Of a stretch of DNA of 64,000 nucleotides, positions 35,704 through 43,537 are shown piece by piece (the first letter of the stretch is position 1; each line of letters starts with the position of its first letter). The notes beneath the pieces were generated by a model. It was not told the origin of the DNA. It saw nothing but the letters and a program-made list of their open reading frames with translations, and did no database searches. This DNA is from an uncultured Collinsella sp. (lineage in GTDB: Bacteria > Actinomycetota > Coriobacteriia > Coriobacteriales > Coriobacteriaceae). The stretch is taken from contig CATYEN010000005.1 of the NCBI GenBank assembly GCA_958405565.1, forward strand, positions 1 through 64,000, given 5' to 3'. A program made the position numbers and the translations under genes.

Positions 35704-36330
35704 TCATAAGGACCGGCTATCCCTTACCAGTGACACAATCTCAAACGCACAGAACAGAATCATCAGTCCAATCATCGCATAAGAGGCAGCCGAACCTTCA
35801 AGCACTATTCCACAAAGAACAATCTCCGCGCCGCCAATAAGAACTGTTATCAGGCGCTCTGCCTTTTTGCTCTCGCCGCTCGCATAAAAAGGCGGCAAAG
35901 CGCACAAGATCACATATAGCCCGGGAAGGGAATACAGGATCGATAGTCCAAGCCCCCCATCAACCGCAGTGTTTTGCGTAAGAATCAACTGAACCCAAAC
36001 GGCAATTATCACTGAGCAGGTTGTCGATAAAAGAAGACTAGAAATATAGCACGCAACAAAGTCCCGTCGCATTCGAACAGAGAAATCCGCGAACTCTCTT
36101 CGCCGCGTGGAAACAATAAGGTACACAGAAATTGCAATAGAACCAATCAGAGAAAACAGCGGAACAACCAGCAATTCAAGCTTATTACCCCATCGATCAA
36201 CCACACCCCCACTCCAATGAGCGGGAATTGTATCAGGGAGGACTGACCAAGCCGCCCATAGAATCAGAAATGGAAGAATAGAGAGGATGAAAGATGATAA
36301 CACTGCAGTAATTTTTTTTGAGGCTCTCAT
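35704..36330 (-). CDS. DUF1648 domain-containing membrane protein
   Basis: 208-residue protein with about six hydrophobic segments and the DUF1648 signature near the N-terminus (LPDTIPAHWSGGVVDRWGNK). Its length and domain are close to SdpI, the immunity protein against the Bacillus Sdp toxin, but many DUF1648 proteins have no known role. AAGGAG at plus positions 36340-36347 precedes ATG 36330. GC content is lower than its neighbours. It is bracketed by the 176-bp direct repeats, as if carried by a cassette. Confidence 0.7.
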   Translation of the reverse strand: MRASKKITAVLSSFILSILPFLILWAAWSVLPDTIPAHWSGGVVDRWGNKLELLVVPLFSLIGSIAISVYLIVSTRRREFADFSVRMRRDFVACYISSLLLSTTCSVIIAVWVQLILTQNTAVDGGLGLSILYSLPGLYVILCALPPFYASGESKKAERLITVLIGGAEIVLCGIVLEGSAASYAMIGLMILFCAFEIVSLVRDSRSL

Positions 36331-36381
36331 CGATTCCGCATCTCCTTGCGCGCCCACATTCCACTCCGCCTTAAATCAAGT

Positions 36382-36557
36382 ATACGTTTTGAGACCGGCA
36401 AGCTGATGCCGGCTCGAGGACAGCGGCCCGGTGCACCGGGCCGATCGATAGCGGTCTCAGGTTCACAGCGCAGTTTCTCAGGGCTCGCATATATAGGAAG
36501 ACTTGATCGGCAATCGATTTTAATGAAGTCGACAGCGCATGTCAGAGCTTTCAGCAA
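36382..36557. repeat. 176-bp direct repeat, copy 2
   Basis: Second copy, offset 897 bases from copy 1, with a few substitutions. The 20-base palindrome is at 36424-36443. A near-perfect hairpin begins three bases after its end. Confidence 0.9.
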
Positions 36558-36559
36558 AC

Positions 36560-36606
36560 CGCAGGTAAATCCGTATACCAAAAATTGGTACACGGATTTA
36601 CCTGCG
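36560..36606. repeat. 22-base-arm hairpin with 3-base loop
   Basis: Arms 36560-36581 and 36585-36606 are complementary with one mismatch around AAA. No T run follows, so a terminator is not certain. Confidence 0.8.
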
Positions 36607-36681
36607 ATGTTCATGCTTGGTCAAAAGCCTATCAAGCGATATATCCATTATTTTAATGCGCGCGCCTGAGCTTTTGACTGA

Positions 36682-36861
36682 GGTGGCAGTCCGACCGCCG
36701 GCAGGCGGCCACGCTATATCCACAGGCCACGCCTACTCCCCGTGCCCGGCTACGTCGACGACCCAGTGCTGCCCGTCGAGTTCCTGCCGCAGAGCTACAT
36801 CAGGGACGTCTTATTTGGGGACGACCACATGGAACCCCGGGAGATCAAGCTGTACGGCTGA
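36682..36861 (+). pseudogene. C-terminal gene remnant of unknown family
   Basis: An open frame without a start encodes about 59 residues with protein-like composition (YIHRPRLLPVPGYVDDPVLP, then FLPQSYIRDVLFGDD and MEPREIKLYG) before TGA at 36859. It looks like the end of a degraded gene. I do not recognise the family. A strong terminator follows. Confidence 0.35.
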
Positions 36862-36921
36862 TCCATCCGTCAACAACATGTCAAAGCCCCAAAACCCAAC
36901 AGGATCGCGAACGAGGGGATG

Positions 36922-36963
36922 AATTGACCGCCCGGGTATTTGCGCCAGGGCGGTCAATTTTAT
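36922..36963 (+). terminator. Rho-independent terminator
   Basis: AATTGACCGCCC pairs perfectly with GGGCGGTCAATT (36948-36959) and the sequence runs on as TTTA. It sits after the gene remnant, supporting that a real gene once ended here. Confidence 0.8.
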
Positions 36964-37604
36964 CAACCATGGGTGCGATTCTGTGAGGCCATTTTTCTGG
37001 CATCCGCCGTTTGCTCCGGTCTCAACGCACCCATCGACCGTTCAGTAATCTTTGCGAACGCGACCACGTGCGCATTTGTCGAACAATCAAATGTCCGACA
37101 ATGTCTGACGGAGCTGTCAGATATTCACGCACGAACAGGCGAGCTTCGCGAGCGATTGTAGGCAACTAGTAGCCCCAGCTGCGTCTTTGGCGCAGGTTCG
37201 ACGTCTGACATCTTGAATGTCTAACGTTGAACGAAGCTGGTTGATAACAAGCGGGTGGAATAAACATGGAGCCCGACACCTCTCGCGCAATCGGCGCGCG
37301 GCAAGGGTCTGGCCCATCTCATATGTTGCCAACGCTAACGGTGAACCTGAGCGCCCGGGCACATTCTTTGTTGGCTGAAACCGGCATAGCAACTAGCGGA
37401 AGGCATCATCGAAGGAGTGTGCTGGAAAGCGCCCGTCTTCTTAACTGTTAGAAATGCAGGTTAATAATCTATGTGGTCAATATAATACCGTTGAACCCGC
37501 GTATCGATACCGCTCAGCCATTCGCCTCGCCCCCGTCGCACGTATCTTCATCCGGTCTGTTACTTTTAATCTAACAATTCTTTGAGGAACGTAGGTGCTT
37601 CTAA
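36964..37604. other. Non-coding or degraded region before the fused ABC gene
   Basis: About 640 bases with no gene that I can support. Short open frames at 36940-37161 and 37266-37451 lack binding sites and recognisable families. Promoter elements for the downstream ABC gene should lie near 37500-37590. Confidence 0.35.
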
Positions 37605-39419
37605 ATGTACTGTCGACTTCTTCTCAAACTAATCCTAAGAGACAAGGCCGTATGGATTTGTACGCTCGTTCTCGCTGCAGCCTTTTCCGTCCCCATTGCG
37701 TTCAATTCACCCATCTACGGGCCCTTCTTTATGAAACAGGGCATGCAGAGCTTTGTCGACGCATTCAATACGCGCGCGCCCCAGGCCAGCGGCACAGACC
37801 TATCTCCAGAGCAGCAAAATGACGCGGAGCTTGCAAGATACGCGAACGCCGCCCTTGCCGCTCAAACCGACGCCGCCTTTCTCGATTCTGCCGAGAGCTA
37901 CTACGCGCTCATGGGCGAAGGCTTCCAATCCGGGTCCATCGTGGGAGACCAAGAGACCAATGACGCAGCGCTCGCATATTGCCGTGCTCTGAGCAGTTCC
38001 GGCATCACGCACATTCCAGCCTCCGCAAGCGATCTGCCATTCCTTTCCTTCCTGCCTTACGCCATTGCCATGGTGCCGTCTTTCCTTCCCTTCATCCCCT
38101 TCCTTCTCTCGTCGATACTCCTGCTCGGGGCCACAAGGCCTGCGACCCTGGCGGCGAAGGCGCCCGTGCCCAAATTCCGGCGCCTTATCCAGATCGTGTT
38201 TTCGATAATCGCCGCGGGGACCGCGATGCTCCTCGCCGGCCTCGCACCCGGGGGCATTTACGCCTTGGCCCTAAACGGCTTCGGGCAAATTGGGTACCCG
38301 ATCGCCTTCTTCCATGACGGCGCGCTTGCCACCACGACTGCGGGAAACGTCTTCACAGCCCTGCTTATCGCGCTTCTTGCGGGCGGAACCTTGATATCCG
38401 TTTGTTCCGCCGTCCTATCGACCGCAACGAGGCGCGTCCTCGCGGGCCCCCTTACCTCCGCGCTGCTTGTCGCGGCCCCGGCATTCCCGTTGCTGTCCGA
38501 TTCGGCACTGGAGCATAACGCCGCGCTCAATCTCCTGCCGCTGGCCGTGTTCTCGCCTATCGAGGCAACGGGTTACGTAGGATGCTTCCCGGCAGAATTC
38601 ATTGGCTCCGGTTCAGGCAGCGCATCGATGCTTGCCGTGGCCCTGGCATACGTCGCGGTCTTTTTTGCGGTCGGCGCCGTTGCGGCACGTTCCCCCAAAC
38701 AGCCTGGACCCGCGAAAAAGCACCATGGGCTCGAGCTTCTGGACGCGAGCGTGGGATACGGGAGCACGACGATACTTTCAATCGGGTCGCTTTTCCTGAG
38801 CCCGGGAACGGCGGCGGGCCTCGTTGCTCCCAACGGCTCGGGGAAAACCACCCTTCTTGAAGCGCTGTCGGGCCAATTTCCCACCCGCATCCGCTCGGGA
38901 AGCCTGGCGGCAGACGGAATCTGCCAACGTCGATCAGCCGAATTTGCGGAACTCGTCTACCTGAGCTCTTCGGGCAGCGCGGATCTCTATCCCACGCTAT
39001 CGGCCATCGAGCACCTTGCTTTCGTTAGGGAGGCGTGGAAATCGGCCGCCGACATCGACCCGCTCTGCGACTCCCTCGGAATCTCCCCATATCTCGACAA
39101 GCCGACCCGTAAACTCTCGACAGGAATGAAGCAGCAGGTAAAGCTTGCCATGGCGATAGCGACCGATTGCCCGTACCTCATCCTCGATGAACCGCTGAAC
39201 GGCCTCGATCCGGGAAAGCGGAAAACCTCCTGCGACGCGATGCGCAGCGAGGTGGCGCGGGGACGAAGCGTGCTCATTTCAAGCCATCTGCTCGACGACC
39301 TGGCAGACCTCACCAACTCGTTCTACTTCATCGAGGCCGGCACGCTCGTGGAAAAGATCAAGTCGTCCTCGCAGACGCTCAAGCAGGAATACCTCGATAC
39401 ATACGAGCGAGGTGAATGA
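37605..39419 (+). CDS. ABC transporter with fused permease and ATPase domains
   Basis: 604-residue fusion. The N-terminal half has about six membrane segments, with a large extracytoplasmic loop after the first (about residues 30-145). The C-terminal half (about 375-600) is an ABC ATPase with Walker A PNGSGKT (409-415), signature LSTGMKQQVKLAMA and Walker B LILDEPLNGLDPG. ABC-2-like exporters usually encode these halves separately. It is translationally coupled to a small anchored protein. Export or immunity for a peptide is plausible; the substrate is unknown. An A stands in place of the first Walker A glycine. Confidence 0.8.
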   Translation: MYCRLLLKLILRDKAVWICTLVLAAAFSVPIAFNSPIYGPFFMKQGMQSFVDAFNTRAPQASGTDLSPEQQNDAELARYANAALAAQTDAAFLDSAESYYALMGEGFQSGSIVGDQETNDAALAYCRALSSSGITHIPASASDLPFLSFLPYAIAMVPSFLPFIPFLLSSILLLGATRPATLAAKAPVPKFRRLIQIVFSIIAAGTAMLLAGLAPGGIYALALNGFGQIGYPIAFFHDGALATTTAGNVFTALLIALLAGGTLISVCSAVLSTATRRVLAGPLTSALLVAAPAFPLLSDSALEHNAALNLLPLAVFSPIEATGYVGCFPAEFIGSGSGSASMLAVALAYVAVFFAVGAVAARSPKQPGPAKKHHGLELLDASVGYGSTTILSIGSLFLSPGTAAGLVAPNGSGKTTLLEALSGQFPTRIRSGSLAADGICQRRSAEFAELVYLSSSGSADLYPTLSAIEHLAFVREAWKSAADIDPLCDSLGISPYLDKPTRKLSTGMKQQVKLAMAIATDCPYLILDEPLNGLDPGKRKTSCDAMRSEVARGRSVLISSHLLDDLADLTNSFYFIEAGTLVEKIKSSSQTLKQEYLDTYERGE

Positions 39420-39420
39420 C

Positions 39421-39849
39421 ATGATAGGAAAGAGCTATGCAAAGATAGCGATTGTTGGCTTTGTACTTTGTCTTGCAATGGTGCTATGTGCATCATTTGC
39501 GAGGTATAGGTCCGAGCAGCCGTTCATCGATGGCGCTGAAAATGGGTTTGGCATAGACGGGATGTATGTCAACGATGGCGCGACCAGGCCGTCTATGGCG
39601 ATTCTTGCAGGCGAAGACATGGAATGGCAAATCTGTAATGACGATGGCTCTTGTCTGAGTGGTCGTTTGGCCGCAACGAGCGACCCGAATTCGTTCGATC
39701 TTCTCGACAATGATGGATCGGATTGCGGTTTAGTTCACCTGTCGTATGCATCACGAGATGGGATGGACGGCATTCTCTACGTCTCCCACGAGTCTGGCGA
39801 TTTCAAGATGCGCAGGACTAACCGAGTGCCGGCTTTTTTCGAGGAGTGA
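39421..39849 (+). CDS. Small membrane-anchored extracytoplasmic protein
   Basis: 142-residue protein with one N-terminal membrane helix or signal (about residues 7-28) and a polar domain with three cysteines after the helix (at about 73, 79 and 98). No family is recognised. GAGGTG (39408-39413) supports ATG 39421, two bases after the ABC gene stop, so it is probably an accessory subunit of that transporter. A GC-rich hairpin follows. Confidence 0.65.
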   Translation: MIGKSYAKIAIVGFVLCLAMVLCASFARYRSEQPFIDGAENGFGIDGMYVNDGATRPSMAILAGEDMEWQICNDDGSCLSGRLAATSDPNSFDLLDNDGSDCGLVHLSYASRDGMDGILYVSHESGDFKMRRTNRVPAFFEE

Positions 39850-39854
39850 GAATT

Positions 39855-39883
39855 CCCGGCGGCCTGCCGATCAGGCCGCCGGG
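39855..39883 (+). terminator. Probable terminator
   Basis: CCCGGCGGCCTG pairs perfectly with CAGGCCGCCGGG across five bases. The U run is short (GGTATT). Confidence 0.6.
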
Positions 39884-39892
39884 GTATTGAAT

Positions 39893-39928
39893 CCCGCATT
39901 CATCCGTACACACACGGATGAATGCGGG
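39893..39928. repeat. 15-base perfect hairpin
   Basis: Arms 39893-39907 and 39914-39928 enclose ACACAC. It follows another hairpin and lacks a T run. Confidence 0.75.
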
Positions 39929-39960
39929 AAGTGTCCGGATGAAGTTGATAATCAAGGAAA

Positions 39961-40170
39961 CAAAGCCGTTCTGCCTGGGACGGCTTTGGCTTGGACTTTA
40001 ACTACAACATCGCAATCGACACTTATCAGCTCACGCAACGCGCATGGCCAAATCTCGGACGCTGGTGCATGGAGGACCTTCGAGATTTACTGGACATCCA
40101 AAACGACGACGCACACCGCGTGCTCGCCGACTGCGAAGACGAGATGGCTGTCTACAATGCGATCAGAAAC
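39961..40170 (+). pseudogene. Truncated DnaQ-like 3'-5' exonuclease
   Basis: The frame encodes the C-terminal part of an RNase T/DnaQ exonuclease domain (IAIDTYQLTQRAWPNLGRW, then DAHRVLADCEDEMAVYNAI). The conserved histidine and last aspartate (HRVLADCE) are kept. The N-terminal part with the DxE motif is missing and there is no start with a binding site. The frame stays open to 40287 but the tail is low-complexity. It is a remnant of a mobile or repair gene. Confidence 0.55.
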
Positions 40171-40299
40171 GGCGTGAAGTCCGGAGAGCTTTCTGTGGAA
40201 CCGCCGCGCCGTCGCGCGAGCCGACCGGGCAACCCGGGCAATCTGGTCCCGGCTCTCCCGGTCGTATTCCTACGATATCGCCCCTAGATCACCAATGTG

Positions 40300-40539
40300 T
40301 CAGATAAAGAATGAGGCAATGGCTATGATCACGCCTACGGCAGATGCGGCGACTGCGCCTTTTTTCCTCTCCTTTAGTCCGACGAATAGGGTTGCCGTAA
40401 AGTAAAGGGCGGAAATGCAGGCTATGGCAAGCGAAACGAGTTCCTTGGGCGGTTTCAGCAAAAGGTCGCTAGCAAAGAGTAATGCAAGCAGGGCAAAGCC
40501 GATTGTGGTCAAGTATCTCGATTGATTTTGCGACTGCAT
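40300..40539 (-). CDS. Small membrane protein, possible immunity protein
   Basis: 79-residue protein with two or three hydrophobic segments and a KERKKG positive loop. AAAGG lies about nine bases before the ATG. It is the last gene of a three-gene minus-strand set (thioredoxin-like, secreted peptide, this one), 12 bases after the secreted-peptide gene. Small membrane proteins in this position often confer immunity to the peptide; this is inference. Confidence 0.6.
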   Translation of the reverse strand: MQSQNQSRYLTTIGFALLALLFASDLLLKPPKELVSLAIACISALYFTATLFVGLKERKKGAVAASAVGVIIAIASFFI

Positions 40540-40551
40540 GGCAACTGCCTT

Positions 40552-40956
40552 TCAGAACATGCAAGTGAAAAGTCGGTACGATCTCATTGCGGTTGCAAAC
40601 AAGCCGCCGCCAGGACCGGTTGTCACGAGACCGGCGATAACTTCAGCGGTGCCAGCAAGGTAGGGATCGCGCAGGCAAGCCTCCTCCTTCGCGTTCAGCT
40701 TGACCTTGTGAGGGACGGTGCGGTTATTTGCAAATCCGTGAGAATCGCACCACGCCTTGGAATATGAATCCGTGCAGCGTCCGCGCTCAAAAAGGGATAT
40801 ATCGTATTTTTCGTCGTAGTTGTCTCCGACGTAGATCTCGCTGCTCTCGGCGGGAGACCCCTCGTCGGCATAGGCTGCCGCAACGGGCACAAATGGTGTC
40901 ATGACAAAGGAGAGGCAAAGAGCTGCTGAGACGATGGAGGACAGGCATTTCTTCAT
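40552..40956 (-). CDS. Secreted cysteine-containing peptide precursor, candidate bacteriocin
   Basis: 134-residue precursor with a Sec signal peptide (cleavage near AAAYA-D, about residue 31). The exported part has four cysteines, two in RGRCTDSYSKAWCDS and two bounding a hydrophobic Gly/Ala-rich C-terminal segment of about 40 residues (EACLRDPYLAGTAEVIAGL to FTCMF). The layout, a propeptide then a hydrophobic disulfide-capable tail, recalls Sdp-type toxins, but I see no sequence similarity. Neighbouring thioredoxin-like and small membrane protein genes fit maturation and immunity. No known family is recognised. Confidence 0.6.
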   Translation of the reverse strand: MKKCLSSIVSAALCLSFVMTPFVPVAAAYADEGSPAESSEIYVGDNYDEKYDISLFERGRCTDSYSKAWCDSHGFANNRTVPHKVKLNAKEEACLRDPYLAGTAEVIAGLVTTGPGGGLFATAMRSYRLFTCMF

Positions 40957-40985
40957 GGCTGGCTCCTTAATCTGGCCTTTGATAG

Positions 40986-41525
40986 TTACTTGATGTCGCC
41001 TCCTTCCGCTTTATATCCGTTGTATTTGGCGTATTTCTTTAATAAGGCAAGGGGTTCTTCCTCTCCTTCGGATAAGCCGATGATGTTTCCTTGATCATCC
41101 AGTATGAATACGGACGGAATATGCTCAAGTTCATATTGGTCATACACGGTCTTATCTTAATCTATGTATATGGGAAAGTCTCCTTCATGGACCGAGGCTT
41201 CTTCAATTGTGCTGTCCTCGGAAACAGTGAAAAGGTTCTTCCTTAAGGCTGCGAAATTATCAAGTTGTTGCATATCTTCTATGAGAGATTCGCAGTGCTG
41301 ACACCACGATGCCCAGAACATCAAGATGTTTTCCTCATTAGGTTTTAGCTTGTCAAAATAATTGACGTTTCGGCCGAGGCTGAAATCTTGACCCTTTTTA
41401 ATGGACAAAGATGAGGGATAAGCATCGTGTTGCGGTTTGATATTGGCGGCGATTAAGACGGCGAAACACACCAGAGCCGCCAAAGTCAGTAAGGCGATAA
41501 CGCATTTTCTCGGTTTCCATTTCAT
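40986..41525 (-). pseudogene. TlpA-like membrane thioredoxin, interrupted by an in-frame stop
   Basis: From ATG 41525 the frame encodes a membrane anchor and a thioredoxin fold with active-site WCQHC, then stops at TAA 41159-41157. In the same frame the fold continues perfectly (DKTVYDQYELEHIPSVFILD, then DDQGNIIGLS) to TAA at 40988-40986. The total would be about 179 codons, normal for TlpA/ResA proteins with the cis-proline loop IPSVFI in the second part. The gene is thus a recent nonsense mutant, or the stop is read through. It lies upstream of the cysteine-containing secreted peptide, whose disulfides it may serve. Confidence 0.75.
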
Positions 41526-41600
41526 AACAGATTCCTCTCTCATGGTGAAACGCATACGTTTTGAAACGGGATACCGCTTCGATTCGTTCCGGACGCGGAT

Positions 41601-41783
41601 GTGGACGTAACTGGTCTCGGTGCCAAGTGCGATTTCAGTGCTGTATATGACTTAACGGGAATGTCCGAGCAGTGCCGGAGTCTCCATCTGGATTGTTCCG
41701 ACTGGAACATCAGCCCGAATACACTGCATAGCGACTCCGACAAGAAAGTCCCCGGCGTAATCCTTCCCAAGGCATGGCAATAG
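41601..41783 (+). pseudogene. Remnant of a DUF285/BspA-type repeat surface protein
   Basis: The frame reads VDVTGLGAKCDFSAVYDLTG, then CRSLHLDCSDWNIS, matching the leucine-rich-like DUF285 repeat (DxSxMFxxCxxLxxLDlSxWxTS). It has only one to two repeats and no start context. The upstream segment near 41550 (IRFETG) shares a frame motif with the 176-bp repeats. It is probably a relic of a large surface protein. The rest of 41526-41877 holds nothing else recognised. Confidence 0.5.
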
Positions 41784-41877
41784 TCAAGATGCCGCAGCGG
41801 CAAGACAAAGACAGATTCCCGCGATAACCCTACGCTCAGCTCGTTTCTATTCACCCTGAGCGAAGGGAGTGTCGCAT

Positions 41878-42872
41878 ATGCATGCAGCGGCGCAGAACCT
41901 CCGGGGGGGGGGGGGTATCTCCTAGAGGTATCCGCCTCCGGAGGCCAAGGAATTATCGAGTACGTCCTGATCATCGCGGTCATCGGCCTGGTGATCGTGT
42001 TCGCGGGACCCGGCGTGGCCGGAGCCATCCGCAACCAGTTCAACCTGGTCGGCAACACGGTGAACAATGGGACGGTTGGCGGCGTCGAGGGAGGCGCATC
42101 CGGCGGAGGGTCTGCAGGTACCGATTCCGCGACCGTCCAGGCGGCTATCGCCAAGGACGCGAAGGACTGGACCCTCGAAGAGCAGAAGGCCGTGGCCGAG
42201 GACATCGCCGCGAAGGGCGAGGCATCGTCCGCCTTCGCCAAGGCGGAGGCCGCGATGAATGCAGGGACGAAGTTCTCGATGAAGCTCACCGATGGTCAGA
42301 CGCTCGAGTACAAGATTATCGGCATCAACCACGATGACTTGGCCGATGGTAGCGGCAAGGCGGGCCTGACGTTCCTCGCCACCTCGACGGGTATCAAATC
42401 TCGCGTGAACGCCACCAACACCAATGCCGGTGGCTGGGAGAAGTCGGAACTCCGCGCGAAGATGAACTCCGGCGAGATCTGGAACCTGATGCCCTCCGAT
42501 TTCCAATCCAAGGTGAAGCCGGTCAGGAACCTGACGAACAACGTTGATGGAACCGACAAGAATGCCGCCGTGACGGCGACCTCGGACAAGCTGTTCATGC
42601 TCAGTAATTCCGAAATCGTCGAGACCCCTTATAGCGGCTGGTCTGGTTATTCTTGGATCGGAAACGAAGGAACCCAGTACGAGGCCTTCAAGGGTAAGGT
42701 GACGAACAATTATTCGGGTAACGATTGCCTGAGTGTTGGCGTCGCTTGGTGGGAGCGTTCCTTGAATCCGAGCGCCTCTGCGCTCTTCCTCTATGTCAAC
42801 AGCAACGGCGATCCGTCGTACAACTACGGCGCGACGAACTCGAATCGCGTCTGCCCAGCTTGGTGCTTCTAG
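41878..42872 (+). CDS. Flp-pilin-like surface protein with DUF6273 domain, switched by a poly-G tract
   Basis: AAGGGAG (41863-41869) and ATG 41878 start a frame that meets 13 G (41903-41915) and stops at TAG 41923. The long frame resumes one base out of phase: a 14-G or 11-G tract would join them to give about 330 residues. The joined N-terminus has a type IVb prepilin site G-QGIIEY with E5 and Y6, then a hydrophobic helix. A Gly/Ser linker and a C-terminal DUF6273 domain (WWERSLNPSASALFLYVNSN, ending VCPAWCF) follow. As written the gene is OFF; a shorter product from GTG 41991 would lack the pilin start. Slippage-based phase variation of a pilus-borne adhesin is inferred. Confidence 0.7.
41903..41915 (+). 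promoter_or_regulatory. Poly-G contingency tract (13 G)
   Basis: Homopolymer of 13 G between the start codon and the pilin-like frame. Tracts of this length slip readily in replication and act as ON/OFF switches in many bacteria. Confidence 0.8.
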
Positions 42873-42883
42873 ATTCATCTGTT

Positions 42884-42915
42884 AAGCCCGCACGGCCTGT
42901 GCGGGCTTTTCTTTT
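42884..42915 (+). terminator. Terminator of the pilin-like gene
   Basis: AAGCCCGCAC pairs with GTGCGGGCTT and is followed by TTCTTTT, a strong rho-independent terminator. Confidence 0.9.
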
Positions 42916-43339
42916 GGCGGTTACTCGAACGGTTTGATGTTTGTGGCATAGGTTATCGGTTTGAGGAGAAATGGGGTCATACAGCGGCTCTCAGGGCGCC
43001 TGCCGCACTCCCCCCCGCCATTGCCTCTGCGGCGTCCTCGTATAGAGCCCATCCTCCTTGGCGTTTCGTTGCAACACCCCACTCGTCCACCGATCAAGTG
43101 AACTGCTGGAATAAAGACAGCGACACGCCTGTTCGTTACAGTTGCTATATCTATATAAATCGCCGCGATAAATACAGCCCGTACTCGACTGTATACCAGC
43201 TACGCGTATGTAGAATCATATCGCGTTAATAAATCGGCTCAAGCGCGTGTAAAACGCGCAAGTAACCGTAAAAGTCGATTATCGCGCAGGTAGATTTTTG
43301 GCACCCTGTTGCTTAATCAAAATTAAGCAATTGCTTAAA
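42916..43339. other. Non-coding region between the island and tRNA-Pro
   Basis: I see no gene. A run of seven C lies near 43010. The stretch from 43130 to 43340 is AT-rich. No duplicated tRNA-Pro 3' end was found on the far side of the island. Confidence 0.35.
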
Positions 43340-43370
43340 ACAAAAAAGGTCAGGCACTAGGTGCCTGACC
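43340..43370 (-). terminator. Terminator of tRNA-Pro
   Basis: On the minus strand GGTCAGGCAC pairs with GTGCCTGACC, followed by six T (plus-strand A run 43342-43347). Confidence 0.88.
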
Positions 43371-43380
43371 TGCAAACTTC

Positions 43381-43457
<77 letters not shown>

Positions 43458-43537
43458 AAGCTTTAATTTGTTGCTCTGCTCTCGCTCGCAACAGGGAGTA
43501 TATTAACCCGAAACTTTGCCCTTGTGCAAGAACTTTT

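Noticed and set aside
37266..37451. Short plus-strand open frame before the fused ABC gene
   Set aside because: No ribosome binding site, no recognisable family, and unlikely composition.
40300..40956. Assignment of the secreted peptide to the SdpC family, with the DUF1648 protein as SdpI immunity
   Set aside because: No sequence similarity to SdpC could be seen and the DUF1648 gene is about 4 kb away between separate repeats; only the general layout is alike.
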